Shown piece by piece: positions 1 through 7,344 of a stretch of DNA of 10,424 bases; positions within the stretch are counted from its first letter, which is position 1, and each line of letters begins with the position of its first letter. The translations under genes and the position numbers were made by a program. Under the pieces are notes generated by a model. It saw nothing but the letters and a program-made list of their open reading frames with translations. It ran no database searches and had not been told where the DNA came from. This DNA is from Bacteroidales bacterium (GTDB taxonomy: Bacteria > Bacteroidota > Bacteroidia > Bacteroidales > UBA932). Where the stretch lies: contig JAAXVX010000008.1 of assembly GCA_013335275.1 (NCBI GenBank), positions 1 to 10,424 on the forward strand, read 5' to 3'.

Positions 1-281
1 CCGGCCGGATTAACGCCGGAGTCTTCAAGGGCTTCCTTTGCGGCCATCAATCCCAGGACTGTTGTTCTGGAGTATCCTTTGTCGCTTCTCAGGCCCAGCA
101 TATCTGCCATTTCTCCGGTAGAATGCTTAACCTCTCCTACTACCACCCGGTGGTTTGTATCAAAAAGAGAGAGGTTTCCAAGTCCTGATTCGGCGGCAAT
201 GAGTTTTTCAAGCTGAATTCCAACACCTTTGCCAAGTGCAGACACGCATCCTAATCCCCCAACATAGACCTCTTTTACCAT
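1..281 (-). CDS. beta-ketoacyl-ACP synthase, N-terminal part (runs off the left edge)
   Basis: This reading frame is absent from a length-filtered list because the window cuts it. It starts at the ATG at 281-279 and stays open to the edge, giving 93 codons. The product begins MVKEVYVGGLGCVSALGKG, the first beta strand and glycine turn typical of thiolase-fold KAS I/II enzymes. Further on it has a helix ending in KEALEDSGVNPA, which matches the AL.DAG segment that precedes the KS core. The catalytic Cys-His-His residues lie outside the window, so it cannot be told whether this is an active ketosynthase or a chain-length-factor-like partner. Only one base separates its start from the stop of the upstream KS fusion gene, so the two are almost certainly co-transcribed and translationally coupled. 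It would be the third KS-type gene of the operon. Confidence 0.85.
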   Translation of the reverse strand, partial: MVKEVYVGGLGCVSALGKGVGIQLEKLIAAESGLGNLSLFDTNHRVVVGEVKHSTGEMADMLGLRSDKGYSRTTVLGLMAAKEALEDSGVNPA

Positions 282-282
282 A

Positions 283-2010
283 TTATTCTCTTTTATAGAG
301 TTTTAAATCGACATCGAAATTACCATTCAAAAACTCGCACCATCCGGTGACAACCAGTTTAAGAGATGATTTCTGAGCCAGAGAAAGCAATTCGCCAATA
401 ATTTCAGATTTGTCTGAGGCATCGGCTACATAAAAGCTGTTTTCTCCCTGAAATTTATTTCTTATTGCAGACTCTCCAAGAACAATGTTTGGCAGTGTAT
501 AAACAAATACTGCAGGGCTGGCCAATAAATCGCCGTCCTTTTCTGTTATTCTCTGATGTTTAACATCCGATTCAAGCGAAGAGACACTGTTTGCCATAAA
601 AAAGCCCCGTTCAAACCGGCCGTATTTATCAAGCGAATCAAATCCGTCAAGCAATCTTGCAGTAGCTATTACGCCAAGTTTGGAGAGATCGTCCATTTTG
701 AAGAACTTAATGTCTTTCATCTCCATCTCTTTATAGTGATCCCTTATAATAGTGTCAAAATTAACCTCTCCGTTCAGTTTAAAAGATGAAACTTCACTCC
801 ACTTCTCCTCTCTTCCCCTACCAGGGTAATTTGAAACAGATTCTTTCGCAAAAACAATGGCAGCATTACATCCGCCAAACCCCGAAGCACTCTTTACGCA
901 TCTGCTTAGTGCGCATTCTCTGTGGTGCGGGGAAACTTTTATCTCCATAGGAACGCCTGCCTCGTTAAATCCTTTAGTCCCTATCAGCAGGGAATTTTTA
1001 ATTTGCCAGAAGGATGCTATACTCTCTATTATGCCAGAGGCTCCAAGAGTATGGCCCCAGTATGGCTTGAGACTCTGAACCGGAACATTCATAAGTGATG
1101 CCCAGTGAATCGCTCTGGATTCCATCTCATCGTTATAAATTGTTGCAGTACCGTGGGCATTTACAAAATCCACGGAAGAGCCCGAAATGCGGGCCTCTCC
1201 CATTGCTGTGAGCATTGCCTCGCCAAGACCGTCTCCTGTCCTTGATGGGGCAGAAAGGTGGTTGGAATCGTTGGTAACCGAGCCTCCCTCAATTACAATC
1301 GGGTCGTTATCGGCCAGCATCGAACGCAAAGATGTGAGAATTATTGTTCCTGCAGCCTCTCCAAGGCTTAGACCGTCTCTTTTGACATCGTACGGCGTAC
1401 AAACTGTTTCACTTATGGAGTGGAAAGCCTCAAACCCGCTTACAACGAATTTTGTCATCAAATCGGCACCTGCAACTATTACATTGTCGCATTCGTCGTA
1501 CTCAATGAGCCTCGCTGCCGTAATAAGAGCGCTAATTCCGGAAATGCATGCATTAGAAACCACAAGAGGTTTCTGTTCCAGCCCGAGGTAGCGGTTAATT
1601 CTTAAAGCAAGCTCGCCCAAATATGCCCTTTTGTCTATATTGTCGCACCTGCCCTCAAGCAAATCTATATTGCCTTTGGTAGTAGCTATAATTAGTCTTG
1701 TCTTGCCGCATTTAACCGATTCCGGTGACAGATCGGAAATTTTTATCGCATCTTCTATCGAATAGATAATTCTTTTCTCCAGAAGAGTGAAGTTTTCTCC
1801 ATTATCGGCAATCGAAGAGAAATCGGCCTCTTTTTCAATCTTTGCGCCATTGAACGGTTTGGAAAATATCAACGGGTCACTGACTTTGTGAATAGCGCTT
1901 TTACCAAGATATATTGCACGCATATTCTCTTCGGTCGAAAAACCTAGAGGGGAGTAAATTGAATCTCCTGCAACATATGCGATTTTTTTCCTTATTCTGT
2001 TATTTTCCAT
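283..2010 (-). CDS. beta-ketoacyl-ACP synthase fused to a C-terminal Cys-less KS-like domain
   Basis: The protein has 575 residues from the ATG at 2010. A GTG at 2049 would add 13 residues (588 aa) but would deepen the overlap with the thioesterase gene from 19 to 58 bp; the KS fold starts at KKIAYVAGDS, just after the ATG, so I prefer the ATG. Numbered from it, residues 9 to about 390 are a KAS I/II-type ketosynthase with nucleophile Cys155 (SNACISG), His286 (NAHGTAT), His320 (YWGHTLGASG) and the GFGGCN loop near 377-382. Known KAS enzymes end here at 400-420 aa. The remaining ~185 residues resemble the N-terminal half of another KS (KFFKMDDLSKLG, then ASPAVFVYTLPNIVLGE) with no Cys at the expected nucleophile position. 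In Bacteroidota aryl polyene clusters I recall this as a separate small KS-like protein; here both are in one frame. Role: decarboxylative chain elongation in polyene synthesis. Confidence 0.9.
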   Translation of the reverse strand: MENNRIRKKIAYVAGDSIYSPLGFSTEENMRAIYLGKSAIHKVSDPLIFSKPFNGAKIEKEADFSSIADNGENFTLLEKRIIYSIEDAIKISDLSPESVKCGKTRLIIATTKGNIDLLEGRCDNIDKRAYLGELALRINRYLGLEQKPLVVSNACISGISALITAARLIEYDECDNVIVAGADLMTKFVVSGFEAFHSISETVCTPYDVKRDGLSLGEAAGTIILTSLRSMLADNDPIVIEGGSVTNDSNHLSAPSRTGDGLGEAMLTAMGEARISGSSVDFVNAHGTATIYNDEMESRAIHWASLMNVPVQSLKPYWGHTLGASGIIESIASFWQIKNSLLIGTKGFNEAGVPMEIKVSPHHRECALSRCVKSASGFGGCNAAIVFAKESVSNYPGRGREEKWSEVSSFKLNGEVNFDTIIRDHYKEMEMKDIKFFKMDDLSKLGVIATARLLDGFDSLDKYGRFERGFFMANSVSSLESDVKHQRITEKDGDLLASPAVFVYTLPNIVLGESAIRNKFQGENSFYVADASDKSEIIGELLSLAQKSSLKLVVTGWCEFLNGNFDVDLKLYKRE

Positions 2011-2441
2011 CTCTTTTGCCAGTTCAGAAAAAATTGAGGATTGTTCCACTCTAGCAGGCCATCTCCGTTAAGGAACACCTGGATAGAGTAACCGGAAGCT
2101 ACAAGAGTATTGTCGGATTCACGAAAAATATTGTATTCAAAGCGTATTTTAGCCGACGGGGTATATATGTACCTGGTTTCTACAATAGCAGTATCTCCAT
2201 ACACAAGCGGCTGAATATAAGAGCAGTGCAGCTCTACAATAGGGGCAGTATATCCGGAACCGTAAATATCAAGATACCCTATCCCGCCGAAATGGTTGCC
2301 AAAAGCCTCTCTTCCATCCTCGAAATACTTGACATAGACTCCATGCCACACAATCTTCATTGAATCTACTTCCGAAAAGCGTATCTTCACAGTGTGCCTG
2401 TGAACAAGAGATGCTGAATTCTCTGCGCTTTTTTTTCTCAT
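1992..2441 (-). CDS. 4HBT-family hotdog acyl-CoA/acyl-ACP thioesterase
   Basis: This is a small single-domain protein, 149 aa from the ATG at 2441. A GTG at 2453 would add four residues. It is less likely because that GTG sits inside an AAAGGTGAT stretch that could itself act as a Shine-Dalgarno-like site for the ATG. The N-terminal signature IRFSEVDSMKIVWHGVY, then YFEDGREAFG, matches the 4HBT/YbgC-like motif (D..G.VYH..Y....E.AR): the Asp, the HG.Y turn and the acidic helix are kept. The family hydrolyses acyl thioesters. In aryl polyene clusters a thioesterase of this type is thought to release or proofread chains on the carrier protein. The gene lies between the dehydratase gene (14 bp gap) and the KS fusion gene (19 bp overlap), which supports a role in the same pathway. 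The exact substrate cannot be read from the sequence. Confidence 0.85.
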   Translation of the reverse strand: MRKKSAENSASLVHRHTVKIRFSEVDSMKIVWHGVYVKYFEDGREAFGNHFGGIGYLDIYGSGYTAPIVELHCSYIQPLVYGDTAIVETRYIYTPSAKIRFEYNIFRESDNTLVASGYSIQVFLNGDGLLEWNNPQFFLNWQKRWKITE

Positions 2442-2455
2442 GCTTTTTATCACCT

Positions 2456-2893
2456 TTACTTCTGTAAAAAAATCTTTAATTCTCCTGATGCCACTTTGAC
2501 ATCATTACTGCTTATTGTGCATTCAACGAGGGAGATGTCTCCGAATTTCGCCATAATTCTGGTTCCGGTATACAGCTCTTCGCCAACCAAAGGCATCGTG
2601 TAAAGTTCAAATTTTGAGACGGCTCCAATAAAACCAACAGGAATATTCTCTCCTTTGCTTTTATAACCATATCCCACAATAACGGCTGCCGATTGTGCCA
2701 TATGCTCTATAATTCCGGTTTCGGCAAAATGGCCATCTTCCGTAAACAGGGTGTTATTTTCTGGAATGTATCCGGTGTAAAACACGCCCTGGTCTTCTCC
2801 GTAGTAACTATGGACAAAAACAAAAGGCTTTCTCTGCGGGATAAAATCAAGAATTTCGCTGCCCGTAACTATGGCTTTCTTAGGTACTCCCAT
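2456..2893 (-). CDS. ApeP/FabZ-like hotdog 3-hydroxyacyl-ACP dehydratase
   Basis: The protein has 145 residues. It opens like FabZ, with FIPQRKPFVFVHSY at 18-31 (FabZ: LPHR.PFLLVDRV). The active-site helix GIIEHMAQSAAVIVGY follows, with Glu63 at the catalytic acid position and MAQ conserved. A His is present in DGHFAETG (His55), but only 8 residues separate it from Glu63, against 14 in FabZ, so the GHFPG.P..PG loop is shortened. This matches what I recall of ApeP-type dehydratases, which work as a heterodimer with ApeI; no ApeI-like gene is in this window. Expected reaction: loss of water from 3-hydroxyacyl-ACP to give the trans double bond of the growing polyene. The ATG at 2893 overlaps the end of the radical SAM gene by 25 bp. 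The next in-frame ATG (codon 65) is inside the active-site helix, so this start is firm. Confidence 0.82.
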   Translation of the reverse strand: MGVPKKAIVTGSEILDFIPQRKPFVFVHSYYGEDQGVFYTGYIPENNTLFTEDGHFAETGIIEHMAQSAAVIVGYGYKSKGENIPVGFIGAVSKFELYTMPLVGEELYTGTRIMAKFGDISLVECTISSNDVKVASGELKIFLQK

Positions 2894-4230
2894 ATCAGAC
2901 CTTTTTTCTTTTTAATTACTCTCATTGTCTCAATATCTTCTGCAAGAGGATCGTCGGGAAAAACCCATGCCTTGCCTGTTTCTGCCGTCATTTTTTTACA
3001 CTCCTCCAGATTAAAGTCATCTGAAAGATAGTAAGTTGGCTCCAGCAGGGAATCGTTCGGGGAAATTTTGCCATCCCTTATAGCCAGGGCCTGCAGGGCA
3101 GTGCCCGGATATATCCTCATTCCAATGTATGGAAAAAAAACCGTATAGCGAATTCTTTTAGAATTCTCCATTGTCTCTCTTAATGTCTTTTCTGTCTCTC
3201 CTATCCCGCCAAGAATAAGGAAATGGGCATAGTTAATGTTGTATTTGAGACACCTTTCGGAATTTAGCAAAACATCCTCAAATGAGAATGTCTTTCCATA
3301 ACGGTGCATCTGCTCGGTGCACAGTGATTCAGTTCCAAACTCAATGTGTTTTAAGCCTGCTCTTTTAAAAGTTGACAGCAGGTCTTCCGTGAGGTTGTGA
3401 GGAGAGAAATATGCTCCCCAGTTAATCTTAATCCCGCTTTTAATTATTTTCTCTGCCAGCTCGGCATTATAGTCATTATGGATATTAAATACGGAGTCGG
3501 TGAAGAAAACATAATTGATTCCCTTGTCCCTGTAGAGTCTTTCAAGTGTTCCAACAATAAGGTCCGTATCAAGCGTCCTCACTTTTCTTCCGTCAATTAT
3601 AGGATATGAACAGTAGATACAATGGTAGCAGCACCCTCTCTTCGTCTGGATATTTAACATTCCGCTTTTTTCCCAGTAAAAATCGGACAGATTATCATCG
3701 AAAGAGAGATTGAGAGAATTGAGATAATTCTTATGGGGATTCAAAATACCATTTTCATTTGAAATTAATCCCTCAATTCCGGATATGTCTCCTCCGGATT
3801 CAAGTGCGGTGAGGAGTTGCCTCAGGCTCTCCTCCCCTTCTCCCGCAATTCCGTAATCGGGTTTGAGCAAATCAAAGAGTTTTGCAGGGAATATTGAGAA
3901 TCCGGCACCGCCCATAATTACAGGGGCTTTGGAATTTCTCCTTACAGCTTTCATTATCTCGGAATAGCCAGGTATAAAGCTCGTTTTGTCAAGGGAGTTG
4001 GCCCCGTCTATATTTCTAATTGATATCCCGATATAATCCGGAGGTGTCTCTTTAAGAATTGTTTCCAGATTCTCTACAGAGATAAGATTCATATCCAGCA
4101 AAAAGACATCCAGCCAGTCCAGATGCTCTTTGAGATATGTTCTGAGATATGATATTCCGATAGGATATACCGGATAGGGATCGGCGAGTCTGTTGGCCGA
4201 GATTAAGACAAGTGTCCGTTTATTGCTCAT
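2869..4230 (-). CDS. B12-binding-domain radical SAM protein
   Basis: The protein has 453 residues. The N-terminal ~150 residues have the Rossmann-like layout of a cobalamin-binding domain: VYPIGISYLRTYL at 21-33, DYIGIS near 65-70, VIMGGAGFSIFP at 104-115 and GIAGEGEESL at 127-136. The classical DxHxxG lower-ligand motif is absent, as in many class B methylase-like enzymes. The radical SAM core follows, with CX3CX2C at Cys200, Cys204 and Cys207 (Cys201 is extra), then FFTDSVFN, HIEFGTES and FLILGGIGET, which fit the later barrel strands. Enzymes of this architecture do C-methylation or other radical rearrangements; the substrate here is not known. The gene shares a 4-bp ATGA overlap with the acyltransferase gene upstream and overlaps the dehydratase gene downstream by 25 bp, so it belongs to the pigment operon. 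A tailoring step on the aryl head, polyene or lipid part is my inference. Confidence 0.88.
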   Translation of the reverse strand: MSNKRTLVLISANRLADPYPVYPIGISYLRTYLKEHLDWLDVFLLDMNLISVENLETILKETPPDYIGISIRNIDGANSLDKTSFIPGYSEIMKAVRRNSKAPVIMGGAGFSIFPAKLFDLLKPDYGIAGEGEESLRQLLTALESGGDISGIEGLISNENGILNPHKNYLNSLNLSFDDNLSDFYWEKSGMLNIQTKRGCCYHCIYCSYPIIDGRKVRTLDTDLIVGTLERLYRDKGINYVFFTDSVFNIHNDYNAELAEKIIKSGIKINWGAYFSPHNLTEDLLSTFKRAGLKHIEFGTESLCTEQMHRYGKTFSFEDVLLNSERCLKYNINYAHFLILGGIGETEKTLRETMENSKRIRYTVFFPYIGMRIYPGTALQALAIRDGKISPNDSLLEPTYYLSDDFNLEECKKMTAETGKAWVFPDDPLAEDIETMRVIKKKKGLIWEYLRKP

Positions 4231-5129
4231 ATCCAGAATTTATAATAGTTATACCACTGCTCAGGAGCTATTTTTACAACTTTCTCCAGACTTTTGACAT
4301 ACTCTTCAAGTATCTGCTTTTCAAACACTCTCTTTTGGGAACTGACACCGGACACAGGACACAGAGAAAAATGAAAACTGTAATGTTTAAACCCTGTTCT
4401 CACGGCATAGTAGAAAACAACAGGAAATCCGAATCTTGCAGCCATAATGAATGGCCCGAGCGGAAACTGTGCATCAGCACCCATAAATTTCACTGTTTCA
4501 TTTTTTGTACTGGAAGTAAGCCTGTCTCCCTGAATTGCCACATACGCGCCATCTGCCAAAGCATCCCTGATTTCAAAAATACTTGAAAAAATATCTTCTG
4601 AAATAGGGATAACCTTAAATGTATCAACCCTTTTCTCTCGTTCCAGAATCATTTTTATTTTTTGATATTCCGCATCAACCATCACAACCCTCATCTCCTT
4701 GCCGTACTTGTCAAAAAAGGGGGCACCAACTTCCCAGTTGCCAAAATGAGCTCCAATAATTATTGCTCCGCTCTTATCATTCAATATTTTCTTAACCTCT
4801 TCGGGTTCATTAAACTCAAAGCTGAATTCATCTGCTTTTCCTGCTGCAACTGCAGTTTTGTCAATCAAAGTAACGCCAAGGCTGAAGTAATTCTTATATA
4901 AGAAAATAAGGGAATCAAACCTGCTGTTTCCTAAGATTTTTCTGGAGAAGTGCCAGACAGACGATGTAGCCTTTGGAGCAAACGGAATAAAGTAGATTAC
5001 AACAATTGCCAGCAAAGCGTAGGCCGCTGTGAGACCGAATGTTTTAATTATGTAGACAAATGAGAGATAGCCAAGAGCTCCTCCCCTGGATTTACCACTC
5101 CATTCATTTCGGGAACTCTCCTTTTTCAT
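4227..5129 (-). CDS. LpxL/HtrB-like lysophospholipid acyltransferase family protein
   Basis: The protein has 300 residues. It starts MKKESSRNEWSGKSRGG, the short basic leader common to this Bacteroidota family, then has one hydrophobic segment at about 24-50 that should anchor it in the inner membrane. The acyltransferase signature is HFGNWE, an HX4E motif at His128-Glu133. Further family blocks are IQGDR at 199-203 and a FPLGP segment at 222-226. LpxL-type enzymes move acyl chains from ACP to a lipid acceptor. In aryl polyene and flexirubin clusters such a protein is thought to esterify the finished polyene to a glycerol- or lipid-type acceptor. The gene directly follows the ACP gene (26 bp overlap), the expected acyl donor. 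It is unlikely to be the housekeeping lipid A enzyme given its place in this operon, though activity on lipid A cannot be excluded from sequence. Confidence 0.88.
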   Translation of the reverse strand: MKKESSRNEWSGKSRGGALGYLSFVYIIKTFGLTAAYALLAIVVIYFIPFAPKATSSVWHFSRKILGNSRFDSLIFLYKNYFSLGVTLIDKTAVAAGKADEFSFEFNEPEEVKKILNDKSGAIIIGAHFGNWEVGAPFFDKYGKEMRVVMVDAEYQKIKMILEREKRVDTFKVIPISEDIFSSIFEIRDALADGAYVAIQGDRLTSSTKNETVKFMGADAQFPLGPFIMAARFGFPVVFYYAVRTGFKHYSFHFSLCPVSGVSSQKRVFEKQILEEYVKSLEKVVKIAPEQWYNYYKFWI

Positions 5130-5367
5130 CTATCCGCGAGTTGATAAAGTGATAAAAATCGTTAAACGTCTTAATTCCTACAAAATCTTTCGCAATTACC
5201 GTGAAGCCGAAATTGTGCTCAATGAGAACCACCATATCTACCAGATCCAGACTGTCAAGATCAAGAGTTTCCATCAATGGTGCTTCAGGTTTGATCTTCT
5301 CAATATCCACTTCAAACTCTTCGGCCAAAACACTATTAATTTTTTCAATAAGGGCAGCGTCAATCAT
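5104..5367 (-). CDS. acyl carrier protein
   Basis: The protein has 87 residues, normal for an ACP, and is acidic overall. The phosphopantetheine site is the Asp38-Ser39-Leu40 triplet in LDLDSLDLVDMV, followed by the recognition-helix pattern (VVLIEHNFGF) and a helix IV around TFNDFYHFINS. The serine would be modified by a 4'-phosphopantetheinyl transferase to carry the starter and growing polyene thioester. The gene sits between a ketosynthase gene (23 bp gap) and the acyltransferase gene (26 bp overlap), so it is the dedicated carrier of this pathway, not the housekeeping AcpP, which normally sits beside fabF. Characterised aryl polyene systems use two ACPs; the second is not in this window. 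Confidence 0.93.
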   Translation of the reverse strand: MIDAALIEKINSVLAEEFEVDIEKIKPEAPLMETLDLDSLDLVDMVVLIEHNFGFTVIAKDFVGIKTFNDFYHFINSRIDEKGEFPK

Positions 5368-5390
5368 AATATAAGTCTATAGGTTGGGTT

Positions 5391-6608
5391 TTACACATTT
5401 TTTACAATCAGGGTAGAGTTAGTACCTCCGAAACCAAATGAATTTGAGAGGAATGTATCAAATTCACAGGGTATATATTTATTGGAAATTTTTAGTTTTG
5501 CCGATGCTTCATCAGAAGTATTGTAATTTATTGTAGGCGCAATAAAAGAATTTTTCATCATTAATATCGAGTAAATTATTTCACTCGCTCCCGCCATCCA
5601 CATTTCATGACCCGTCATACTTTTTGTGGAACCAACATAAGGTTTCACTTCTCCGAAAACTTCGTCTATTGCAAGTGCTTCATTGAAGTCTCCAACCGGA
5701 GTCGATGTTGCGTGTGCGTTAATATACTGAATATCCCCGGGCTTCATTTCTGCCTGATTAAGAGCCATTAGCAAAGACCTCTTCGGGCCATCAATGTTGG
5801 GAACCGAGATATGTTCACCATTAGATGAAAAGCCATAGGAAAGGACTTCCGCCAGTATTGGGGCTCCTCTTTTTACAGCCGACTCATAACTTTCAAGGAT
5901 GAGAGTTGCAGCACCTCCGCTTGGAACAAGCCCGTCCCTTGCAGCATCAAAAGGTCTTGATGCTTCTGTGGGGTGTTCGTTATTGACGGAAAAAGCATTT
6001 AATCCATCAAAACTGCAAACAGCATAAGGGTTCACCTCTTGTGCACCACCGCAAATTATGCAGTCCTGGAGCCCGTTTTTAATCATAAAATATCCCATCC
6101 CTATTGAATGAGAACCACTTGCACAAGCTCCTGCAATTGTAAGGTTTATACCCTTCAAACGGAAAATTACAGAGAGGTTCATACTCACCGTTGAATTCAT
6201 AGACTGGAACACCGATCCCGAACCTACAAGAGTTGTATTCTTTTTTTCCCGTATCAGGTCAATCCCCTCTATTACGGCAAGCGCACTACTGTCGTTGCCA
6301 TAAAGAATCCCCACTTCGTTCCGGTTAAGAAAATCATCGTCGATGCAAGCATTTTTAAGTGCCTCAACTGTTGCAATATATGAATATGCTGCCTCTTGCG
6401 ACATCGAAATTCTTTTTCTCCTGTCCAGCAATTTTGAAAGGTCAGGTTTTGGTAAAATGCCTGTGAGAAAAGACCTGAAACCCATCTCTTCCCTGGACAT
6501 ATCCACTCCTATTCCCGATTTCCCCTCTTTCAAAGAGATGAGTACATCGTCAAGATTTTGTCCAATGCATGAATAAATACCCATTCCTGTTATTACTACT
6601 CTGGCCAT
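5391..6608 (-). CDS. beta-ketoacyl-ACP synthase (KAS I/II type)
   Basis: The protein has 405 residues, the full length of a FabF/FabB-type condensing enzyme, and starts MARVVITGMGIYSCIGQN as expected. The catalytic triad is present: Cys162 (AGACASGSHS), His299 (INAHATSTPVGD) and His334 (SMTGHEMWMAGASE). Conserved late features are the RPFDAARDGLVPSGGA segment at 218-232 and the GFGGTN loop near 393. It should condense malonyl-ACP with an acyl or aryl-acyl primer by decarboxylative Claisen reaction. Alone it could pass for fatty acid synthase FabF, but its placement between the reductase gene (6 bp gap) and the ACP gene in an operon with an ammonia-lyase argues for polyene chain elongation. 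In the E. coli/Xenorhabdus nomenclature the role would be ApeO- or ApeR-like; I cannot say which from sequence alone. Confidence 0.93.
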   Translation of the reverse strand: MARVVITGMGIYSCIGQNLDDVLISLKEGKSGIGVDMSREEMGFRSFLTGILPKPDLSKLLDRRKRISMSQEAAYSYIATVEALKNACIDDDFLNRNEVGILYGNDSSALAVIEGIDLIREKKNTTLVGSGSVFQSMNSTVSMNLSVIFRLKGINLTIAGACASGSHSIGMGYFMIKNGLQDCIICGGAQEVNPYAVCSFDGLNAFSVNNEHPTEASRPFDAARDGLVPSGGAATLILESYESAVKRGAPILAEVLSYGFSSNGEHISVPNIDGPKRSLLMALNQAEMKPGDIQYINAHATSTPVGDFNEALAIDEVFGEVKPYVGSTKSMTGHEMWMAGASEIIYSILMMKNSFIAPTINYNTSDEASAKLKISNKYIPCEFDTFLSNSFGFGGTNSTLIVKNV

Positions 6609-6614
6609 ATGTCA

Positions 6615-7343
6615 CTAAGTATAAATTCCACCGTTAATTGAAATTACCTCTCCCGTAATATAAGATGCGTCCGGAGAGGCGAGAAAGGCAACAAGCGCGG
6701 CAACCTCCTCAGGTTTGCCAAATCTTTCCATAGGTATCTGCTTTTTCAGAACAGATTCGTCCAGGTCACCTGTCATATCACTAATAATAAATCCGGGCGC
6801 TACAGCATTTACAGTCACGCCTTTTTTCGCAACTTCCTGAGCCAAAGCCTTTGTAGCAGCAATAACCCCGCCTTTGGCAGCAGAATAGTTTGTCTGCCCC
6901 GGGAGCCCTTTAATACCCGAAAGTGAAACTATATTTATAATTCTTCCGGATCTTTTTACAAGCATGTCTTTAAGAAGAGGCCGGGTAACATAATACATCC
7001 CGTTAAGATTTGTATCAATGACACTTTGCCACTCCTGCAGCTCCATCCATATCATCAGGTTGTCTTTCCTTATTCCGGCATTATTTACCAATAGCTGAAT
7101 ATATTCTCCCGGATTGGCCTCCTGCCATTCGCCTATTGCTTTTTCCACTCCCGCTCTGTCCGAAACATCAAATTTTATCAGAGTAGAAACGCCACCTCCT
7201 TCCGAGATGAGTCTGGAAGTTGTTTGAGCGGCTTCTTCGTTTGAAAGGTAATTTACAAGGACATGATAACCCAGAGATGACAGCTTAAGAGCAACTGCTC
7301 TCCCTATTCCTCTGCTAGCCCCTGTAACCAATGCAAATTTCAT
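6615..7343 (-). CDS. 3-oxoacyl-ACP reductase, SDR family (FabG/ApeQ-like)
   Basis: The protein has 242 residues, a classical short-chain dehydrogenase/reductase. It has the cofactor motif TGASRGIG at 7-14, NNAG at 87-90, Asn112, and the catalytic Ser140, Tyr153 and Lys157 (NYSAAK). It ends with YITGEVISINGGIYT, the FabG-type C-terminus. It should reduce 3-oxoacyl-ACP to 3-hydroxyacyl-ACP with NADPH, after which the hotdog dehydratase forms the double bond. No enoyl reductase is seen in the operon, which fits retention of double bonds and hence a polyene product. The ATG lies one base after the lyase stop codon and six bases separate its stop from the ketosynthase start, so translation is probably coupled. 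This corresponds to ApeQ in the aryl polyene naming. Confidence 0.92.
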   Translation of the reverse strand: MKFALVTGASRGIGRAVALKLSSLGYHVLVNYLSNEEAAQTTSRLISEGGGVSTLIKFDVSDRAGVEKAIGEWQEANPGEYIQLLVNNAGIRKDNLMIWMELQEWQSVIDTNLNGMYYVTRPLLKDMLVKRSGRIINIVSLSGIKGLPGQTNYSAAKGGVIAATKALAQEVAKKGVTVNAVAPGFIISDMTGDLDESVLKKQIPMERFGKPEEVAALVAFLASPDASYITGEVISINGGIYT

Positions 7344-7344
7344 C

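Noticed and set aside
2011..2049. GTG start at 2049 for the KS fusion gene
   Set aside because: It would lengthen the overlap with the thioesterase gene to 58 bp and add residues outside the KS fold; the ATG at 2010 sits just before the first KS strand.
556..5382. Short plus-strand open frames opposite the operon genes (for example 857-1078, 1187-1591, 2693-3031, 4212-4586, 5149-5382)
   Set aside because: They lie antisense inside or across well-supported minus-strand genes, have no recognisable domains, and show biased compositions expected of reverse-complement shadows.
5104..7343. Housekeeping fatty acid synthase operon (fabG-fabF-acpP)
   Set aside because: The genes are flanked by an ammonia-lyase, a polyene-type acyltransferase, a radical SAM enzyme and further KS genes, with no fabD, fabH, plsX or rpmF.
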